64,000 nucleotides of DNA from Nitrosopumilus piranensis (lineage in GTDB: Archaea; Thermoproteota; Nitrososphaeria; Nitrososphaerales; Nitrosopumilaceae), in the NCBI RefSeq assembly GCF_000875775.1, contig NZ_CP010868.1:1649079-1713078 (forward strand), in the 5' to 3' direction. Made by a program: the position numbers and the translations under genes. Positions within the stretch are counted from its first letter, which is position 1; each line of letters starts with the position of its first letter. Below, one piece after another: positions 1 to 8,632 of this stretch. Below the pieces are notes generated by a model. That model ran no database searches and was not told where the DNA came from. It saw only the letters and a list, made by a program, of their open reading frames with translations.

Positions 1-64
1 ATCGATTCCTTAGTGATATTTTTTCACTCATTATCTTTTTTCGGAAAAAACTAAAATAAAATTT

Positions 65-286
65 ATGAAATCATCAGAATTAGGTCTATCTGCCATGTAT
101 AGAATTCTGAAAAAAGCAGGTGCCGAAAGAGTTAGTGATGAATCTGCAGATGAATTAAGAAGAGTGATTGAAGAAGTAGCAAATGGTATTGCTAAAAGTG
201 CAGTAGATATGGCTTCTCATGCAGGTAGAAAAACGGTAAAAGGAGAAGATGTGAAATTGGCTTCAAAACCATTTAACAAATTCTAA
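65..286 (+). CDS. Archaeal histone
   Basis: A 73-residue single histone fold of the HMf/HTa-like archaeal type, which wraps and compacts chromosomal DNA as a dimer or longer polymer. The sequence shows the helix-strand-helix pattern: an N-terminal MYRILKKAGAERVSDES segment, a long central helix rich in A and E, and the typical SHAGRKTVKGEDVKLA end where the second DNA-binding loop lies. Length is normal for the family and there is no tail. The start is an ATG just after an AT-rich stretch. It stands alone, followed by a tRNA gene on the same strand. Confidence 0.95.
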   Translation: MKSSELGLSAMYRILKKAGAERVSDESADELRRVIEEVANGIAKSAVDMASHAGRKTVKGEDVKLASKPFNKF

Positions 287-325
287 TCTAAAGAGTTTAA
301 TTGTTCATTTTGTGTTTTTCAAAAC

Positions 326-396
326 GGTACTCTGGCAGAACGGTTATGCGTGGGCCTGCAAAGCCTATACAAGGGGGTTCGACTCCCTCGGGTACC
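326..396 (+). tRNA. tRNA-Cys (GCA)
   Basis: A full cloverleaf can be drawn. The acceptor stem pairs GGTACTC with GGGTACC, the anticodon stem TGGGC/GCCTA closes the loop CTGCAAA with anticodon GCA, and the T arm is GGGGG-TTCGACT-CCCTC. The CCA end is not encoded. It lies between the histone gene and the converging cupredoxin gene. Confidence 0.93.
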
Positions 397-397
397 T

Positions 398-844
398 TTA
401 TTCAACAATAACTTGTCCTTCCATCCAAGGATGTAAGGTACAAAAATAATCAAAAGTTCCTGATTCATCAAAAGTAAGTGTGTATGCTTCAAAAGGATCC
501 AAATATCCACTATCAAAAAGATCTATTGGTGCATCATAAAATCCAGATGTGACACTATGAAATGCAGAGTCTTCATTTACCCATGTTACTGATTCCCCTA
601 CGCTAATTGTAATTATAGATGGGATGTAACATTTATCTTCTTTCTCACAACCAGGTCGTGAAACTTTTGTTGGCATTACAACATCGCCTTGAATCTCAGA
701 CTCTGATTGAAAAATTTCTGGAACTGAATCCGCTGTAGATTCAGGAACCGGTTCAGGTTGTGGGTCTACATCAGTTGAAAAAGCAACAACTAAAGCTACT
801 ATGGTAATAATTCCAATTATAGATAAAGTAGTTATTTTTTTCAT
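398..844 (-). CDS. Membrane-anchored plastocyanin-like blue copper protein
   Basis: A 148-residue cupredoxin. An N-terminal hydrophobic helix (about residues 4-22) serves as signal or membrane anchor, followed by a Pro/Glu-rich linker and the copper domain. The type 1 copper ligands are visible as H96, C135, H138 and M141 in FHSV and FCTLHPWM. Two further cysteines (66, 72) may form a disulfide. Ammonia-oxidising archaea use many such proteins as extracellular electron carriers in place of cytochrome c, so a role in electron transfer is likely; the exact partner is not evident. Confidence 0.9.
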   Translation of the reverse strand: MKKITTLSIIGIITIVALVVAFSTDVDPQPEPVPESTADSVPEIFQSESEIQGDVVMPTKVSRPGCEKEDKCYIPSIITISVGESVTWVNEDSAFHSVTSGFYDAPIDLFDSGYLDPFEAYTLTFDESGTFDYFCTLHPWMEGQVIVE

Positions 845-922
845 TAAATCATTTCACATCCAAGATAGAGTTATTACATAATTACCAAGTTGTCTAAATA
901 TATAACATACTAGAAAAGTAAC

Positions 923-2674
923 TTGGCTCAAAACGGAAATGGGTTGTTAGAATACATACCTGGTTCACACACACTATTAGTTCAAAAAAACTCTACCCCA
1001 CCTCTTGAAGGGTTTGCAGAAAATATCAGAGGTAGCATACATGAATATGCTGAGAACTCAAAAAGTGATGTCGAGAAAGGAAATAATTTTCTCCAGTGGA
1101 TATTAACGCGAGTTTTTGAGGCTACAGAGGATGATGCTGCAGATGCAATTGTAGATGGAGCAAACGACTTGGGCATTGATGCATATCTTCCAGTAGATTT
1201 TTCAGATAATACAATTAGATTATTTCAATCAAAGTATGGAACATCTCATTCACTAGAAGCAATTGCAAAATTCAAAGAAGATGCAAAAAGGTTACTTTCA
1301 AAAGACGTGACTAAAATGAGACCAGAGTTAGCTCAGCTTGTTACAAAAATAAAGGAAAAAAATCTTAAAGTAAAGTGCTGTTATGTAACAGATCAAAAAG
1401 TAGAGTACCATGATGATCTAGTTGAAGTAATTGATGAGGAAAAAATTATTCAGAAATTATGGGACAGAATAAAGAAACCAGCAGCAGGAAAAAAGTCATC
1501 TATACGACTAGAAAAGATGCTAAGACACGAAAATACGATTTTAGGAATTTTGAAACTTCGTGAACTTACAGAGTTTGTAAGTAAGAATAGGGACTATGTT
1601 TTTGAATCAAATATCAGACAATGGATGCAGTTTAAGACTACAGTTAACAAAGGCCTGCGCGAAACATTGCAAAGTAATCCTAACAAATTCTTTTTTTATA
1701 ATAACGGAATAACTATTGTAGTAAGCGATTTTTCAGATCTGGGCGAGAACATGATTGAGCTTCATGCACCACAGATAGTAAACGGTGCTCAAACATCAAA
1801 CTCCATACTTGATCATTCAAAGAGAACAAAAAACATGGATGGTTCAATGACAGTAACAATAATCAAAGCAGATGATGAACAAGAACAAAATAATATTACA
1901 AAGTATAGAAATTCTCAGAACTCAGTAAGAGGAAAGGATTTAGTTTCTTTGATGGATTTTCACAAATCAATAAAATCACAATTAAAAAATTGTGGCTATT
2001 TTTATGAAATTCAAGCAGGTTCTTTTGATACAAAATCAAAATCCAAACAATGTGAATATGCAGGAGACTCTACATACAACAATTACCTTCCAGATAATCA
2101 CAAAAAAGTCATTGTTGCAAAAGATGCAATCCAGTCTTTAGTTGCAGGAATTGAACAAAGGCCAACAGAAGCATACAGTTCACCAGCTCAATTTCTTCCA
2201 AGAGGGAGCAAGTATGATGATATCTTCAATGATAATCTAAAAGACGATTACAGAATTTTGTTGTACCCATATCTTGTAAAAGAATATGCAAAAAAGTCAT
2301 TAAAGTATGGAAAGAAGGGAGGTCACAAGACAAAAAGATACGCAACATTGTTTTTTGTTGCAGTGTACTTTAGAATTCTCCACAAGAATATTTTGGAATC
2401 AAAGGGAGATTTTAAAGGTGATATTAGAAAAATAGAGCCTGTTTTTCGCAGTTTCAAACTTAATTCTAGAATTCTAAAGTTGACAGATATAATTGTGACA
2501 AAATTTCTTGAAGATACAGTAGTAGATGATGAAATAGAGATGGCAAATACAAAACACAACTTCTTTTCCCAACATGTTTGGAATGAGACAATGCTTAGGG
2601 TAATTGATAAAAAAATTAGACAAGAAGAAGACGAAATATTAGCATTAAAAAAACTAACAAACAGTTTGTTGTGA
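923..2674 (+). CDS. AIPR-family protein with restriction-nuclease-like N-terminus
   Basis: A 583-residue protein matching the AIPR (abortive infection phage resistance) family, seen in the central blocks FFFYNNGITIVV and APQIVNGAQTSNS (about residues 252-296). The N-terminal part contains D86 in GID and a Q102-S-K104 motif after a short beta-strand pattern, as in QxK variants of PD-(D/E)XK nucleases. Start is TTG, about 23 bp below a TATA-like box (896-905), so the message is probably leaderless. No methylase or other defence gene adjoins it. A role in defence is inferred from the family name only; the actual reaction is unknown. Confidence 0.75.
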   Translation: MAQNGNGLLEYIPGSHTLLVQKNSTPPLEGFAENIRGSIHEYAENSKSDVEKGNNFLQWILTRVFEATEDDAADAIVDGANDLGIDAYLPVDFSDNTIRLFQSKYGTSHSLEAIAKFKEDAKRLLSKDVTKMRPELAQLVTKIKEKNLKVKCCYVTDQKVEYHDDLVEVIDEEKIIQKLWDRIKKPAAGKKSSIRLEKMLRHENTILGILKLRELTEFVSKNRDYVFESNIRQWMQFKTTVNKGLRETLQSNPNKFFFYNNGITIVVSDFSDLGENMIELHAPQIVNGAQTSNSILDHSKRTKNMDGSMTVTIIKADDEQEQNNITKYRNSQNSVRGKDLVSLMDFHKSIKSQLKNCGYFYEIQAGSFDTKSKSKQCEYAGDSTYNNYLPDNHKKVIVAKDAIQSLVAGIEQRPTEAYSSPAQFLPRGSKYDDIFNDNLKDDYRILLYPYLVKEYAKKSLKYGKKGGHKTKRYATLFFVAVYFRILHKNILESKGDFKGDIRKIEPVFRSFKLNSRILKLTDIIVTKFLEDTVVDDEIEMANTKHNFFSQHVWNETMLRVIDKKIRQEEDEILALKKLTNSLL

Positions 2675-2793
2675 TTCTAGTAGGCAGAGTCCAACCAAGT
2701 AAAAATCTTGCAGGAGGTTTACATTGGTCAGACTACTACCTAAATTTCATAAAAACAAGTGGTATTTAACATAATTTTCACCAAGTTTCCAGA

Positions 2794-2997
2794 ATGTTTT
2801 TTATATCGATTAAAAAAAGCAGAGTCACTTTGGGACTAAAAGAAAAATGTGCAATTTGTAGTCAGAAGATTGAGCTTCGTTTTGTTCCCATGGAAGAGTG
2901 GGGAATTGAAGGTTCAATTTGCGGAGATTGTTATTCAAAAAAAATTCATGAGCATTATCCCGGAGATCACATTAGAGTAAACAAGCACTTAGATTGA
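2794..2997 (+). CDS. Small CxxC/CxxC zinc-binding protein
   Basis: A 67-residue protein with two CxxC knuckles, CAIC near residue 20 and CGDC near residue 47, the usual layout of a small treble-clef or zinc-ribbon domain. The rest is basic at the N-terminus and ends in a His-containing tail. No enzyme motif is seen. It follows the AIPR gene by 120 bp on the same strand, without clear operon linkage. Function unknown; a structural zinc site for nucleic acid or protein binding is plausible. Confidence 0.6.
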   Translation: MFFISIKKSRVTLGLKEKCAICSQKIELRFVPMEEWGIEGSICGDCYSKKIHEHYPGDHIRVNKHLD

Positions 2998-2999
2998 TG

Positions 3000-3587
3000 T
3001 TAATCTTCTTTTGAGAATTTATTTGCGTTAAAACAATTCCAAACTAGAGGATCACTCTTTACATCTTTTTCTTCAAGGAATTTAATATCAGTAATTGTCT
3101 TTTTTCTTTTCAACAAGTTTACTTGGAAACTAGTGAATTTTTTACAATCACATTTGTTGTACAAACATACATCATCATCACCTTCATCATGATCTGCTGC
3201 TTCATGACCGCAATTACACATTGCATCTTTTTTTACATCGTCAAGTGATTTTTTTGCATACGTACCTAATCTTAGATATGCTTCTCCCCCATGTCCTTTC
3301 TTGAAGCGCTCATAATTTTCAGATTTTTGTAAAATTTTGTAGAAAGACAAATTTGTGTCAGGCTTTTGGGAATCAGCACCCATGATGAACCAGTACTTTT
3401 CGCCAGTCTCTACAAATCGGATTTTGATGGATGGATCTACCCAATATCGTATAGTATCATGCCATAAAGAAGCAGACTCTTTTCTGTCAGAGACCAGAGG
3501 AACTACATTCATTCTAAGATCATAGTACCTGTAAGCGACACCAACAAAGTCATTAAACCAAGGAATTGAAATAGACAATGTTGGCAA
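3000..3587 (-). CDS. Hypothetical protein with Cys/His-rich insert
   Basis: A 195-residue protein that I do not recognise. The N-terminal two thirds are a mixed alpha/beta region rich in aromatic residues. Around residues 123-148 there is a compact CNCGH ... CLYNKCDC cluster that could bind zinc, with an acidic DEGDDD loop inside. The start used is TTG; an internal ATG at MNVVPL is possible. It converges on the small zinc protein with only 2 bp between stops. No signal peptide or membrane segment. Confidence 0.6.
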   Translation of the reverse strand: MPTLSISIPWFNDFVGVAYRYYDLRMNVVPLVSDRKESASLWHDTIRYWVDPSIKIRFVETGEKYWFIMGADSQKPDTNLSFYKILQKSENYERFKKGHGGEAYLRLGTYAKKSLDDVKKDAMCNCGHEAADHDEGDDDVCLYNKCDCKKFTSFQVNLLKRKKTITDIKFLEEKDVKSDPLVWNCFNANKFSKED

Positions 3588-3662
3588 ATCAGGCTAGAGA
3601 TTATTTATCTGATCTGAATTAATGGTAATACCCTTATATCTGAGTTTTAAAGTAAAGTACGT

Positions 3663-3944
3663 ATGGTTTCCTATAGAACTAGCATGCAGATTGTAGCGGA
3701 TTTGTTGACTGTTACTGAACAGTCTGGACAGGAAGGTATCAAGACAACATCCCTTCTAACAAAGGCAAACTTATCACATTCTAGACTATCCAAATTCTTA
3801 GAAAACTTGACCGGCGCAGGTCTGATCAATAAAATTGAATTTGATGGGAAAAACACTTTTGTGATTACGCCAAAAGGAAGACAGTATTTAGAGTCTTATG
3901 CAAACTTTTCAAGTATTGCAGAATCATTTGGTTTAGAACTCTAA
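3663..3944 (+). CDS. Winged-helix transcription regulator
   Basis: A 93-residue stand-alone winged helix of the type often annotated as HTH_45 in thaumarchaea. The recognition region TTSLLTKANLSHSRLSKFLENL is followed by a beta-wing (NKIEFDGKNTFVITPKG) and a C-terminal dimerisation helix. Such single-domain regulators are numerous in ammonia-oxidising archaea and mostly uncharacterised. It lies in its own unit, divergent from the minus-strand hypothetical gene at 3000-3587; no ligand domain is present. Confidence 0.8.
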   Translation: MVSYRTSMQIVADLLTVTEQSGQEGIKTTSLLTKANLSHSRLSKFLENLTGAGLINKIEFDGKNTFVITPKGRQYLESYANFSSIAESFGLEL

Positions 3945-3947
3945 AAT

Positions 3948-4169
3948 CTATTTCTTAGAACGTCTTCTAGCATTTGCCTTTTGTCGTTCCTTTTTCTCTT
4001 TGTATGAACTGTAAAGGATAATGATGATTATTCCTGCAATTGAGCCATAAAATAATGGAATGAAAGGTTGTTCGCGCATTTCACCAGTCGTTGGAGAGAA
4101 AAATGCAATTGGAATTCCAACTACCATAAAAATCAAAATTACTGTAAGATACTTGTCCATATTCTTCAT
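3948..4169 (-). CDS. Small two-helix membrane protein
   Basis: 73 residues with two predicted transmembrane helices (about residues 7-25 and 38-54) and a strongly basic C-terminal tail (KEKKERQKANARRRSKK), which suggests that the tail is cytoplasmic. It converges on the winged-helix gene with 3 bp between them. It diverges from another small basic-tailed membrane protein just upstream, and the two look like distant relatives. Function unknown. Confidence 0.6.
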   Translation of the reverse strand: MKNMDKYLTVILIFMVVGIPIAFFSPTTGEMREQPFIPLFYGSIAGIIIIILYSSYKEKKERQKANARRRSKK

Positions 4170-4221
4170 AATTTACAAAACCATATATCTTTTTGAAATT
4201 ATCAAAAAACTCAGAGAAAAT

Positions 4222-4407
4222 ATGACAAAAATGCTGGAATTGGGAGGATTAGGTTTGATAGTTATTATGTTTGCAAGTTTTGTTGGAGCACTTCAACCTA
4301 CTATTGAACCAGGATTATCACCAGTTTTTTGGGGATGTGCAGGAGCTGCTCTTATGATAATCATGTATAGAAAATTCAAAAGAAGAAAAGAAGAGAAAAC
4401 AAATTAG
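4222..4407 (+). CDS. Small two-helix membrane protein
   Basis: 61 residues beginning MTKMLELGG, with two hydrophobic helices and a basic tail (YRKFKRRKEEKTN). The frame is open further upstream, but that part overlaps the divergent neighbour and is not protein-like, so the ATG at 4222 is preferred. Its plan (two helices, charged C-terminal tail) matches the divergent protein at 3948-4169. Function unknown. Confidence 0.55.
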   Translation: MTKMLELGGLGLIVIMFASFVGALQPTIEPGLSPVFWGCAGAALMIIMYRKFKRRKEEKTN

Positions 4408-4494
4408 AAATTTCAAAAAATACAAGTAATTGATCAACGTTTAATCAACCGACAGATCTATAAAGGACAATTCCAGGTAATGTATGAGGAGAAT

Positions 4495-4581
4495 ATGACA
4501 GAACAAAATAAACAATGGTGGGAAGGTTTAGGAAAAGAACTTGAGATCGACATTGAAACCCTTGATGAGTCAAATTCTTAA
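4495..4581 (+). CDS. Very small acidic protein (28 residues)
   Basis: A short open frame that begins MTEQNKQWWEGLGKE and ends in an acidic tail. A TATA-like CTATAAAG is centred near 4462, and GAGGAG lies 4 bp before the ATG. An in-frame ATG at 4480 would add five residues but lies before the predicted transcription start. Composition is protein-like (a WW pair and charged helix), but no homology is recognised. It fills the gap between the membrane protein gene and tRNA-Thr. Confidence 0.4.
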   Translation: MTEQNKQWWEGLGKELEIDIETLDESNS

Positions 4582-4614
4582 TAATTTAGAAATATTTTTT
4601 GGAAAATTTACAAA

Positions 4615-4687
4615 GCCTCGGACGGGATACGAACCCGCGACCTAACGCTTACGAGGCGTTCGCTCTACCAGGCTGAGCTACCAAGGC
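4615..4687 (-). tRNA. tRNA-Thr (CGT)
   Basis: Cloverleaf on the minus strand: acceptor GCCTTGG/CCGAGGC, D arm GCTC/GAGC, anticodon stem AACGC/GCGTT with loop CTCGTAA giving anticodon CGT, and T stem CGGG/CCCG around TTCGTAT. No intron. It reads ACG codons; a second threonine tRNA (GGT) occurs at 39990. Confidence 0.93.
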
Positions 4688-4740
4688 ACGATTGGATAAA
4701 TCCATCAGAGTTAATAAAAAGCCTTTCTGAGTTGGATTAA

Positions 4741-6039
4741 TTGAAAAAAACAATTTCTGGAATTAGAGGAATATTTGGAGAAGATCTTAATCTAAAAGAC
4801 GTATTAGAGTTTTGTAACAATTTTTCATCACTAGTAAAATCACAAAAATGTGTGATTGGAAAAGATACAAGACCTTCAGGATTTATGATAAAAGATACAG
4901 CTAGTGCAGCATTGATGAAAAATGGAATAGACGTTTTTAATTTAGGAACTGTGCCGACACCAGTTGTTTTTAGAGAAGCAAGAAAGTATGGTGCAGGAAT
5001 AGTTGTGTCTTCATCTCACAATCCAATTGAGTGGAATGGTATGAAGTTCATCATAAAAGGAAGAGGAATAAATGAAAAGGAGCTTCCACAAATAATCGAA
5101 AAACAAGAAATAACAAAATCAAAAATTGGTAATGAACAAGATATTTCATCATCATATGTTGAAGATGCAAAGAAAATCATAGGAAATTTAGAAAATCAAC
5201 CTGAAATTGTAGTAGATATTGGGGGTGGTGCGGCAAAAGGATTTGCACCTGACTTATTGGAATCTATTGGATGTAAGGTTCTCACACTAAATGAGAACCT
5301 AGAAGGATGTTCCAGAGGGCCTGATCCCACTGCAGACAACTTGTCAGAACTTGTTTCAGCATCATCTAACAAGGAAATTGGGTTTGCGTTTGATCTAGAT
5401 GGCGATCGGTTAGTTGTGGTTAGAAATGGAAAAAAACAAACACCAGATGTAACATTAGGGCTAGGAGTTGCAAAATCATTAGAACTAGGATACAAGAAGT
5501 TTGTTCTAAGTATTGATACAAGTGTTTCAGTTGAAAAATTCATCAAAGAAAGAGGTGGAACTGTTCAAAGAACCAAAGTAGGCGAAGCAAATGTTATTGA
5601 ACAAATGTTAGAAAGTAACGCACAAGCTGGAGGAGAAGGAAGTAGTGGTGGCTTTATTTTACCTGAATTCAATTATTGTAGAGAAGGGATTCTCACCAGT
5701 GGTTTAATTTCATCTATGTTAGGAACCAAAAAGTTCAATGAAATTTTGAATTTTATGGAAAGCTATTTCCAAATTAGAGACAAGACTGCAATTGATTCAC
5801 AATTTCATGACAAAGTAATAGATGATGTGCATTCGAAATTATCTAAAGAGTATTCAGAAGTTAATACATTGGATGGGGTTAAAGGAATTATTGATGAAGA
5901 CAGTTGGGTATTAATTAGAAAATCAAACACTGAAGACATCATTAGAGTTTCAGCTGAATCAAATGATGAAGAAAAATGTAGGCAAATTGTAAAAGACACA
6001 ATAGAATTGGTGAAGCAAAGTTATGACAAAATTAGATGA
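4741..6039 (+). CDS. glmM: Phosphoglucosamine/phosphomannomutase family protein
   Basis: A 432-residue alpha-D-phosphohexomutase, which interconverts hexose 6- and 1-phosphates (glucosamine or mannose) for sugar-nucleotide and surface-glycan synthesis. The active-site serine loop is VVSSSHNPIEWNG (near residue 95), the metal loop is DLDGDRL (near residue 221), and the C-terminal phosphate-binding part has IRVSAES. Four-domain length is normal for archaeal GlmM/ManB. The TTG start lies about 26 bp below TTAATAAAAA, which suggests a leaderless message. It overlaps thiL by 17 bp. The sugar specificity cannot be read from sequence alone. Confidence 0.87.
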   Translation: MKKTISGIRGIFGEDLNLKDVLEFCNNFSSLVKSQKCVIGKDTRPSGFMIKDTASAALMKNGIDVFNLGTVPTPVVFREARKYGAGIVVSSSHNPIEWNGMKFIIKGRGINEKELPQIIEKQEITKSKIGNEQDISSSYVEDAKKIIGNLENQPEIVVDIGGGAAKGFAPDLLESIGCKVLTLNENLEGCSRGPDPTADNLSELVSASSNKEIGFAFDLDGDRLVVVRNGKKQTPDVTLGLGVAKSLELGYKKFVLSIDTSVSVEKFIKERGGTVQRTKVGEANVIEQMLESNAQAGGEGSSGGFILPEFNYCREGILTSGLISSMLGTKKFNEILNFMESYFQIRDKTAIDSQFHDKVIDDVHSKLSKEYSEVNTLDGVKGIIDEDSWVLIRKSNTEDIIRVSAESNDEEKCRQIVKDTIELVKQSYDKIR

Positions 6040-6973
6040 GTCAGACATTATCAAAATTTTTCAGAAAAAACTAGGAAACAAGAATTTTGTATCTGAAGAT
6101 GTGGAAATTTTCAAGTTAAGCAAGTCCAAGGTTATAGCAAAAACAGACACATTAGTTGAGAGTACTGATATTCCTCCAAAAATGAAACTATCAGATGCTG
6201 CAAGAAAAAGCATAGTTGCATGTGTAAGTGATTTTGCAGCAAAAGGAATTAGGCCTCAATATGGCATTATTTCAGTTAATTTTCCTTCAGACATATCACG
6301 CTCAAAGATTGAGGATGCTGCAAATGGCTTTAGAAAAGCCTGCAAAGAGTTTGGGATTTCCATTCTAGGAGGAGATACAAATGAAGGAAGAGAAATTGTG
6401 TTTAATGTATGTCTGTTTGGCAGTTCTGATGGCATAATACCTAGGAGAGGCTCAAAGAATAAAGATCTAATTTTTACAACAGGTCCATTTGGATATACTG
6501 CAGCAGGTTTGGATATATTGCTACACAAAAAAAGTGGGAAAAGAGATTTTGTCAAAAAAGCTGTCCAGTCAGTGTTACATCCAAAGCCACCAATGAGTTT
6601 TGGGATAAGAAACAAGAGATATTTTTCATCAGCAATGGATTCTAGTGACGGTCTATCTACTACACTTAATGAGATGGCAAAACAATCAAAAAAGAAATTT
6701 GTCATTACCAATTCCCTACACAAAAAAGACTTGGAAACTCATGCAAAGATGCAAAAACTGAATATAGATAATCTAGTTTTTCACGGAGGTGAAGAATATG
6801 AGTTTGTATTTACCATTAATCCAAAACACAAACAAACCGTTCTAAAAAATGCAAGATTACTCAAAACACCAATTATTGAGATTGGTTACGTGACTGCAGG
6901 AAAAGGGGTAGTCTTGCAAAGAAACAACAAAGAAATTATTCTAAAAGACGCGGGTTGGAAACACTTTAGGTAA
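6023..6973 (+). CDS. thiL: Thiamine-monophosphate kinase
   Basis: A 316-residue AIRS/PurM-fold kinase that phosphorylates thiamine monophosphate to the pyrophosphate cofactor. Visible signatures are AKTDTLVESTDIP and SVACVSDFAAKG-like metal-binding region near the N-terminus, GGDTNEG (near residue 116), and the C-terminal AMDSSDGLS and HGGEEYEFVF motifs. Length is typical. It overlaps the end of the phosphohexomutase, so the two are co-transcribed, though no pathway link is obvious. Confidence 0.9.
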   Translation: MTKLDESDIIKIFQKKLGNKNFVSEDVEIFKLSKSKVIAKTDTLVESTDIPPKMKLSDAARKSIVACVSDFAAKGIRPQYGIISVNFPSDISRSKIEDAANGFRKACKEFGISILGGDTNEGREIVFNVCLFGSSDGIIPRRGSKNKDLIFTTGPFGYTAAGLDILLHKKSGKRDFVKKAVQSVLHPKPPMSFGIRNKRYFSSAMDSSDGLSTTLNEMAKQSKKKFVITNSLHKKDLETHAKMQKLNIDNLVFHGGEEYEFVFTINPKHKQTVLKNARLLKTPIIEIGYVTAGKGVVLQRNNKEIILKDAGWKHFR

Positions 6974-7294
6974 TTATTCACCTGAAGACACATCTCTTTC
7001 AACATTATTTACAATACTAAAAACAGATTCAGCAGGCAAAACTGCAACACATTCAGTCATCCACAAATCATCAAGGTATAACAATCGTTTTCTGTCATCG
7101 TCTGGCAAGTCATCAGGATGTGCTTCAGGATATAGTGCATGCATTTTGTATCCTTCATTTGCAATTTGTTGGCATTTTTTCTCTTGAGGTGACAAAATCA
7201 CTTCATTGATCGGAGTAAATGATTGAATTGCCATTGAACCAAACAAGGCAGCAGCTACTGCAACACCAATTGCCAGAAACAAAATAGAACCCAT
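6974..7294 (-). CDS. Hypothetical protein with N-terminal membrane anchor
   Basis: 106 residues. One hydrophobic helix (about 4-24) is followed by a soluble domain with two cysteines (about 40 and 81) and many acidic residues, so this is likely a membrane-anchored extracytoplasmic domain. It converges directly on thiL with no gap. No known domain recognised. Confidence 0.6.
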   Translation of the reverse strand: MGSILFLAIGVAVAAALFGSMAIQSFTPINEVILSPQEKKCQQIANEGYKMHALYPEAHPDDLPDDDRKRLLYLDDLWMTECVAVLPAESVFSIVNNVERDVSSGE

Positions 7295-7410
7295 AGAGAA
7301 TCTTTGAGTTTGTCAGTATAAGAATAATAGTCGTTTTTGAGTCAAGTGACCAAATTAAAGCAAAATCTGAAAATCAATGTTTTTTAAACCCCTTTAGGTG
7401 TGAGTAGTCA

Positions 7411-7914
7411 TTGTCAGAAACTGAAGCCAAAGTTGAGGAAGCACCAGTAGAAGAGACTGAAGCACCTGCCCAGGAAGTTGAATCCGAAGCAGTAGAGCAA
7501 AAAGCTCAACCAGAGGCAAAGAAAGAGGGCCCAGAAAAATGGGGTATCGCTCACATTTACAGTAGTTACAATAACACAATCATTCACATGACCGATCTAA
7601 CTGGTGGAGAAACTGTTTCCATTAGTTCTGGTGGAATTCATGTCAATGCAGACAGATACGAATCATCACCATTTGCTGCAATGAAAGCTGCAAATGCAGT
7701 AGTAGAATCTGCAAAGACAAAAGGATTCACAGGATTTCACATCAGAGTTCGTGCAGTCGGTGGAGTTGGTTCTAGAGTACCAGGTCCAGGAGCACAAGCT
7801 GCAATCAGAGCACTAGCAAGAGGCGGATTTAAGATTGGAAGAATTGATGATGTTACACCTATTCCTCACGACACCACTAGAAAGAAGGGTGGAAAGAGAG
7901 GAAGAAGGGTCTAG
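7411..7914 (+). CDS. rps11: 30S ribosomal protein S11
   Basis: A uS11 homologue of the small-subunit platform. The core starts at [15 protein letters not shown] and includes the conserved [23 protein letters not shown] and the basic end [19 protein letters not shown]. An acidic, Ala/Glu-rich N-terminal extension of about 40 residues precedes the core, longer than in most archaea. The TTG start lies about 26 bp below TTTTTAAAC, so it is probably leaderless. The stop overlaps the stop of the converging operon by 4 bp. Confidence 0.96.
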   Translation: MSETEAKVEEAPVEETEAPAQEVESEAVEQKAQPEAKKEGPEKWGIAHIYSSYNNTIIHMTDLTGGETVSISSGGIHVNADRYESSPFAAMKAANAVVESAKTKGFTGFHIRVRAVGGVGSRVPGPGAQAAIRALARGGFKIGRIDDVTPIPHDTTRKKGGKRGRRV

Positions 7915-8219
7915 GCGACTTTAATTTTTACGTCACAATTTTTAGAAGCAAAATAATCTTTCATAAATTCAGCAAACTTTTCTTCTTGAGTACTAGAACG
8001 GTATTTTGATAACATGTCATCAAACTTTTCTACAATTCCATTGTGTAGTTCAGGTTTGAATGCAATTTTGAAAAAGGTCCAACCAAAGTTTTCGGTTGGT
8101 TCACTGAACACGTATCCATTGTATCCACCAGTAAGCGTTTCCATATGAGATAGCGCTTTTTTGATATTGAATGAATCATCAGAATAATTTTTTGTGGAAA
8201 TTTCTAAAGTTATAGTCAT
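7911..8219 (-). CDS. Conserved hypothetical protein (rtcB operon, third gene)
   Basis: 102 residues, mixed alpha/beta with a repeated beta-hairpin look and no membrane segment. I do not recognise the family. Its ATG overlaps the stop of the PDCD5-like gene by 4 bp (ATGA), so it is translationally coupled to that gene and to rtcB. A role in RNA or DNA handling is inferred from context only. Confidence 0.6.
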   Translation of the reverse strand: MTITLEISTKNYSDDSFNIKKALSHMETLTGGYNGYVFSEPTENFGWTFFKIAFKPELHNGIVEKFDDMLSKYRSSTQEEKFAEFMKDYFASKNCDVKIKVA

Positions 8220-8632
8220 TCTTCTTCATCCTGAGATGATTGTTTGCTGAGTTTATCAGTCAATGAAACAAACTTGCCGTCTTGTTCAACATTGATCTTT
8301 GTTTCAAGTCTAATGTTTAGTCCAACTGATCTAAACAGTGTCATTAATTTTCCACCATCAATTGTTTCGTTAATCTCACCGGATTTTATCAATTCAGATA
8401 ATTTTTGTACAATAATTTTTGTTTCATTTGGAAATTGTGATTCTGCGTTTTCTAAAACTTCGAGTCCCCTGAATCCTAAAACTTTGACTAGAATATCTCT
8501 TGGATTCTCAGCAGGCTTTTGTTGAGTCTGTTCTGTGGATTTTTCTGAACTCTGTCGAGATACAAGATTTTTTTGCATCTCGGCTAGTCGTTTTGCTTTT
8601 AGTCTCTCTAGTTCTGAATCTTCTTCACTCAA
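8216..8632 (-). CDS. PDCD5-like DNA-binding protein
   Basis: 138 residues resembling the PDCD5/TFAR19 family of archaeal double-stranded DNA-binding proteins. The N-terminal helix ELERLKAKRLAEMQ is the family hallmark, and the helical middle (DILVKVLGFRGLEVLENAES) and KLMTLFRSVG fit its three-helix core. A C-terminal part rich in charged residues is less conserved. It starts with TTG inside the rtcB stop (TTGA) and overlaps the next gene by 4 bp: a tight three-gene operon. The assignment is by pattern and would need a profile search. Confidence 0.6.
   Translation of the reverse strand: MSEEDSELERLKAKRLAEMQKNLVSRQSSEKSTEQTQQKPAENPRDILVKVLGFRGLEVLENAESQFPNETKIIVQKLSELIKSGEINETIDGGKLMTLFRSVGLNIRLETKINVEQDGKFVSLTDKLSKQSSQDEEE

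Noticed and set aside
2671..2769. 32-codon frame starting GTG in the AIPR stop codon
   Set aside because: Possible coupled small gene (stop-start overlap), but composition is ambiguous and there is no other support.
4060..4221. Upstream extension of the 61-residue membrane protein
   Set aside because: Overlaps the divergent gene and encodes an unlikely mix of residues; ATG 4222 is the natural start.
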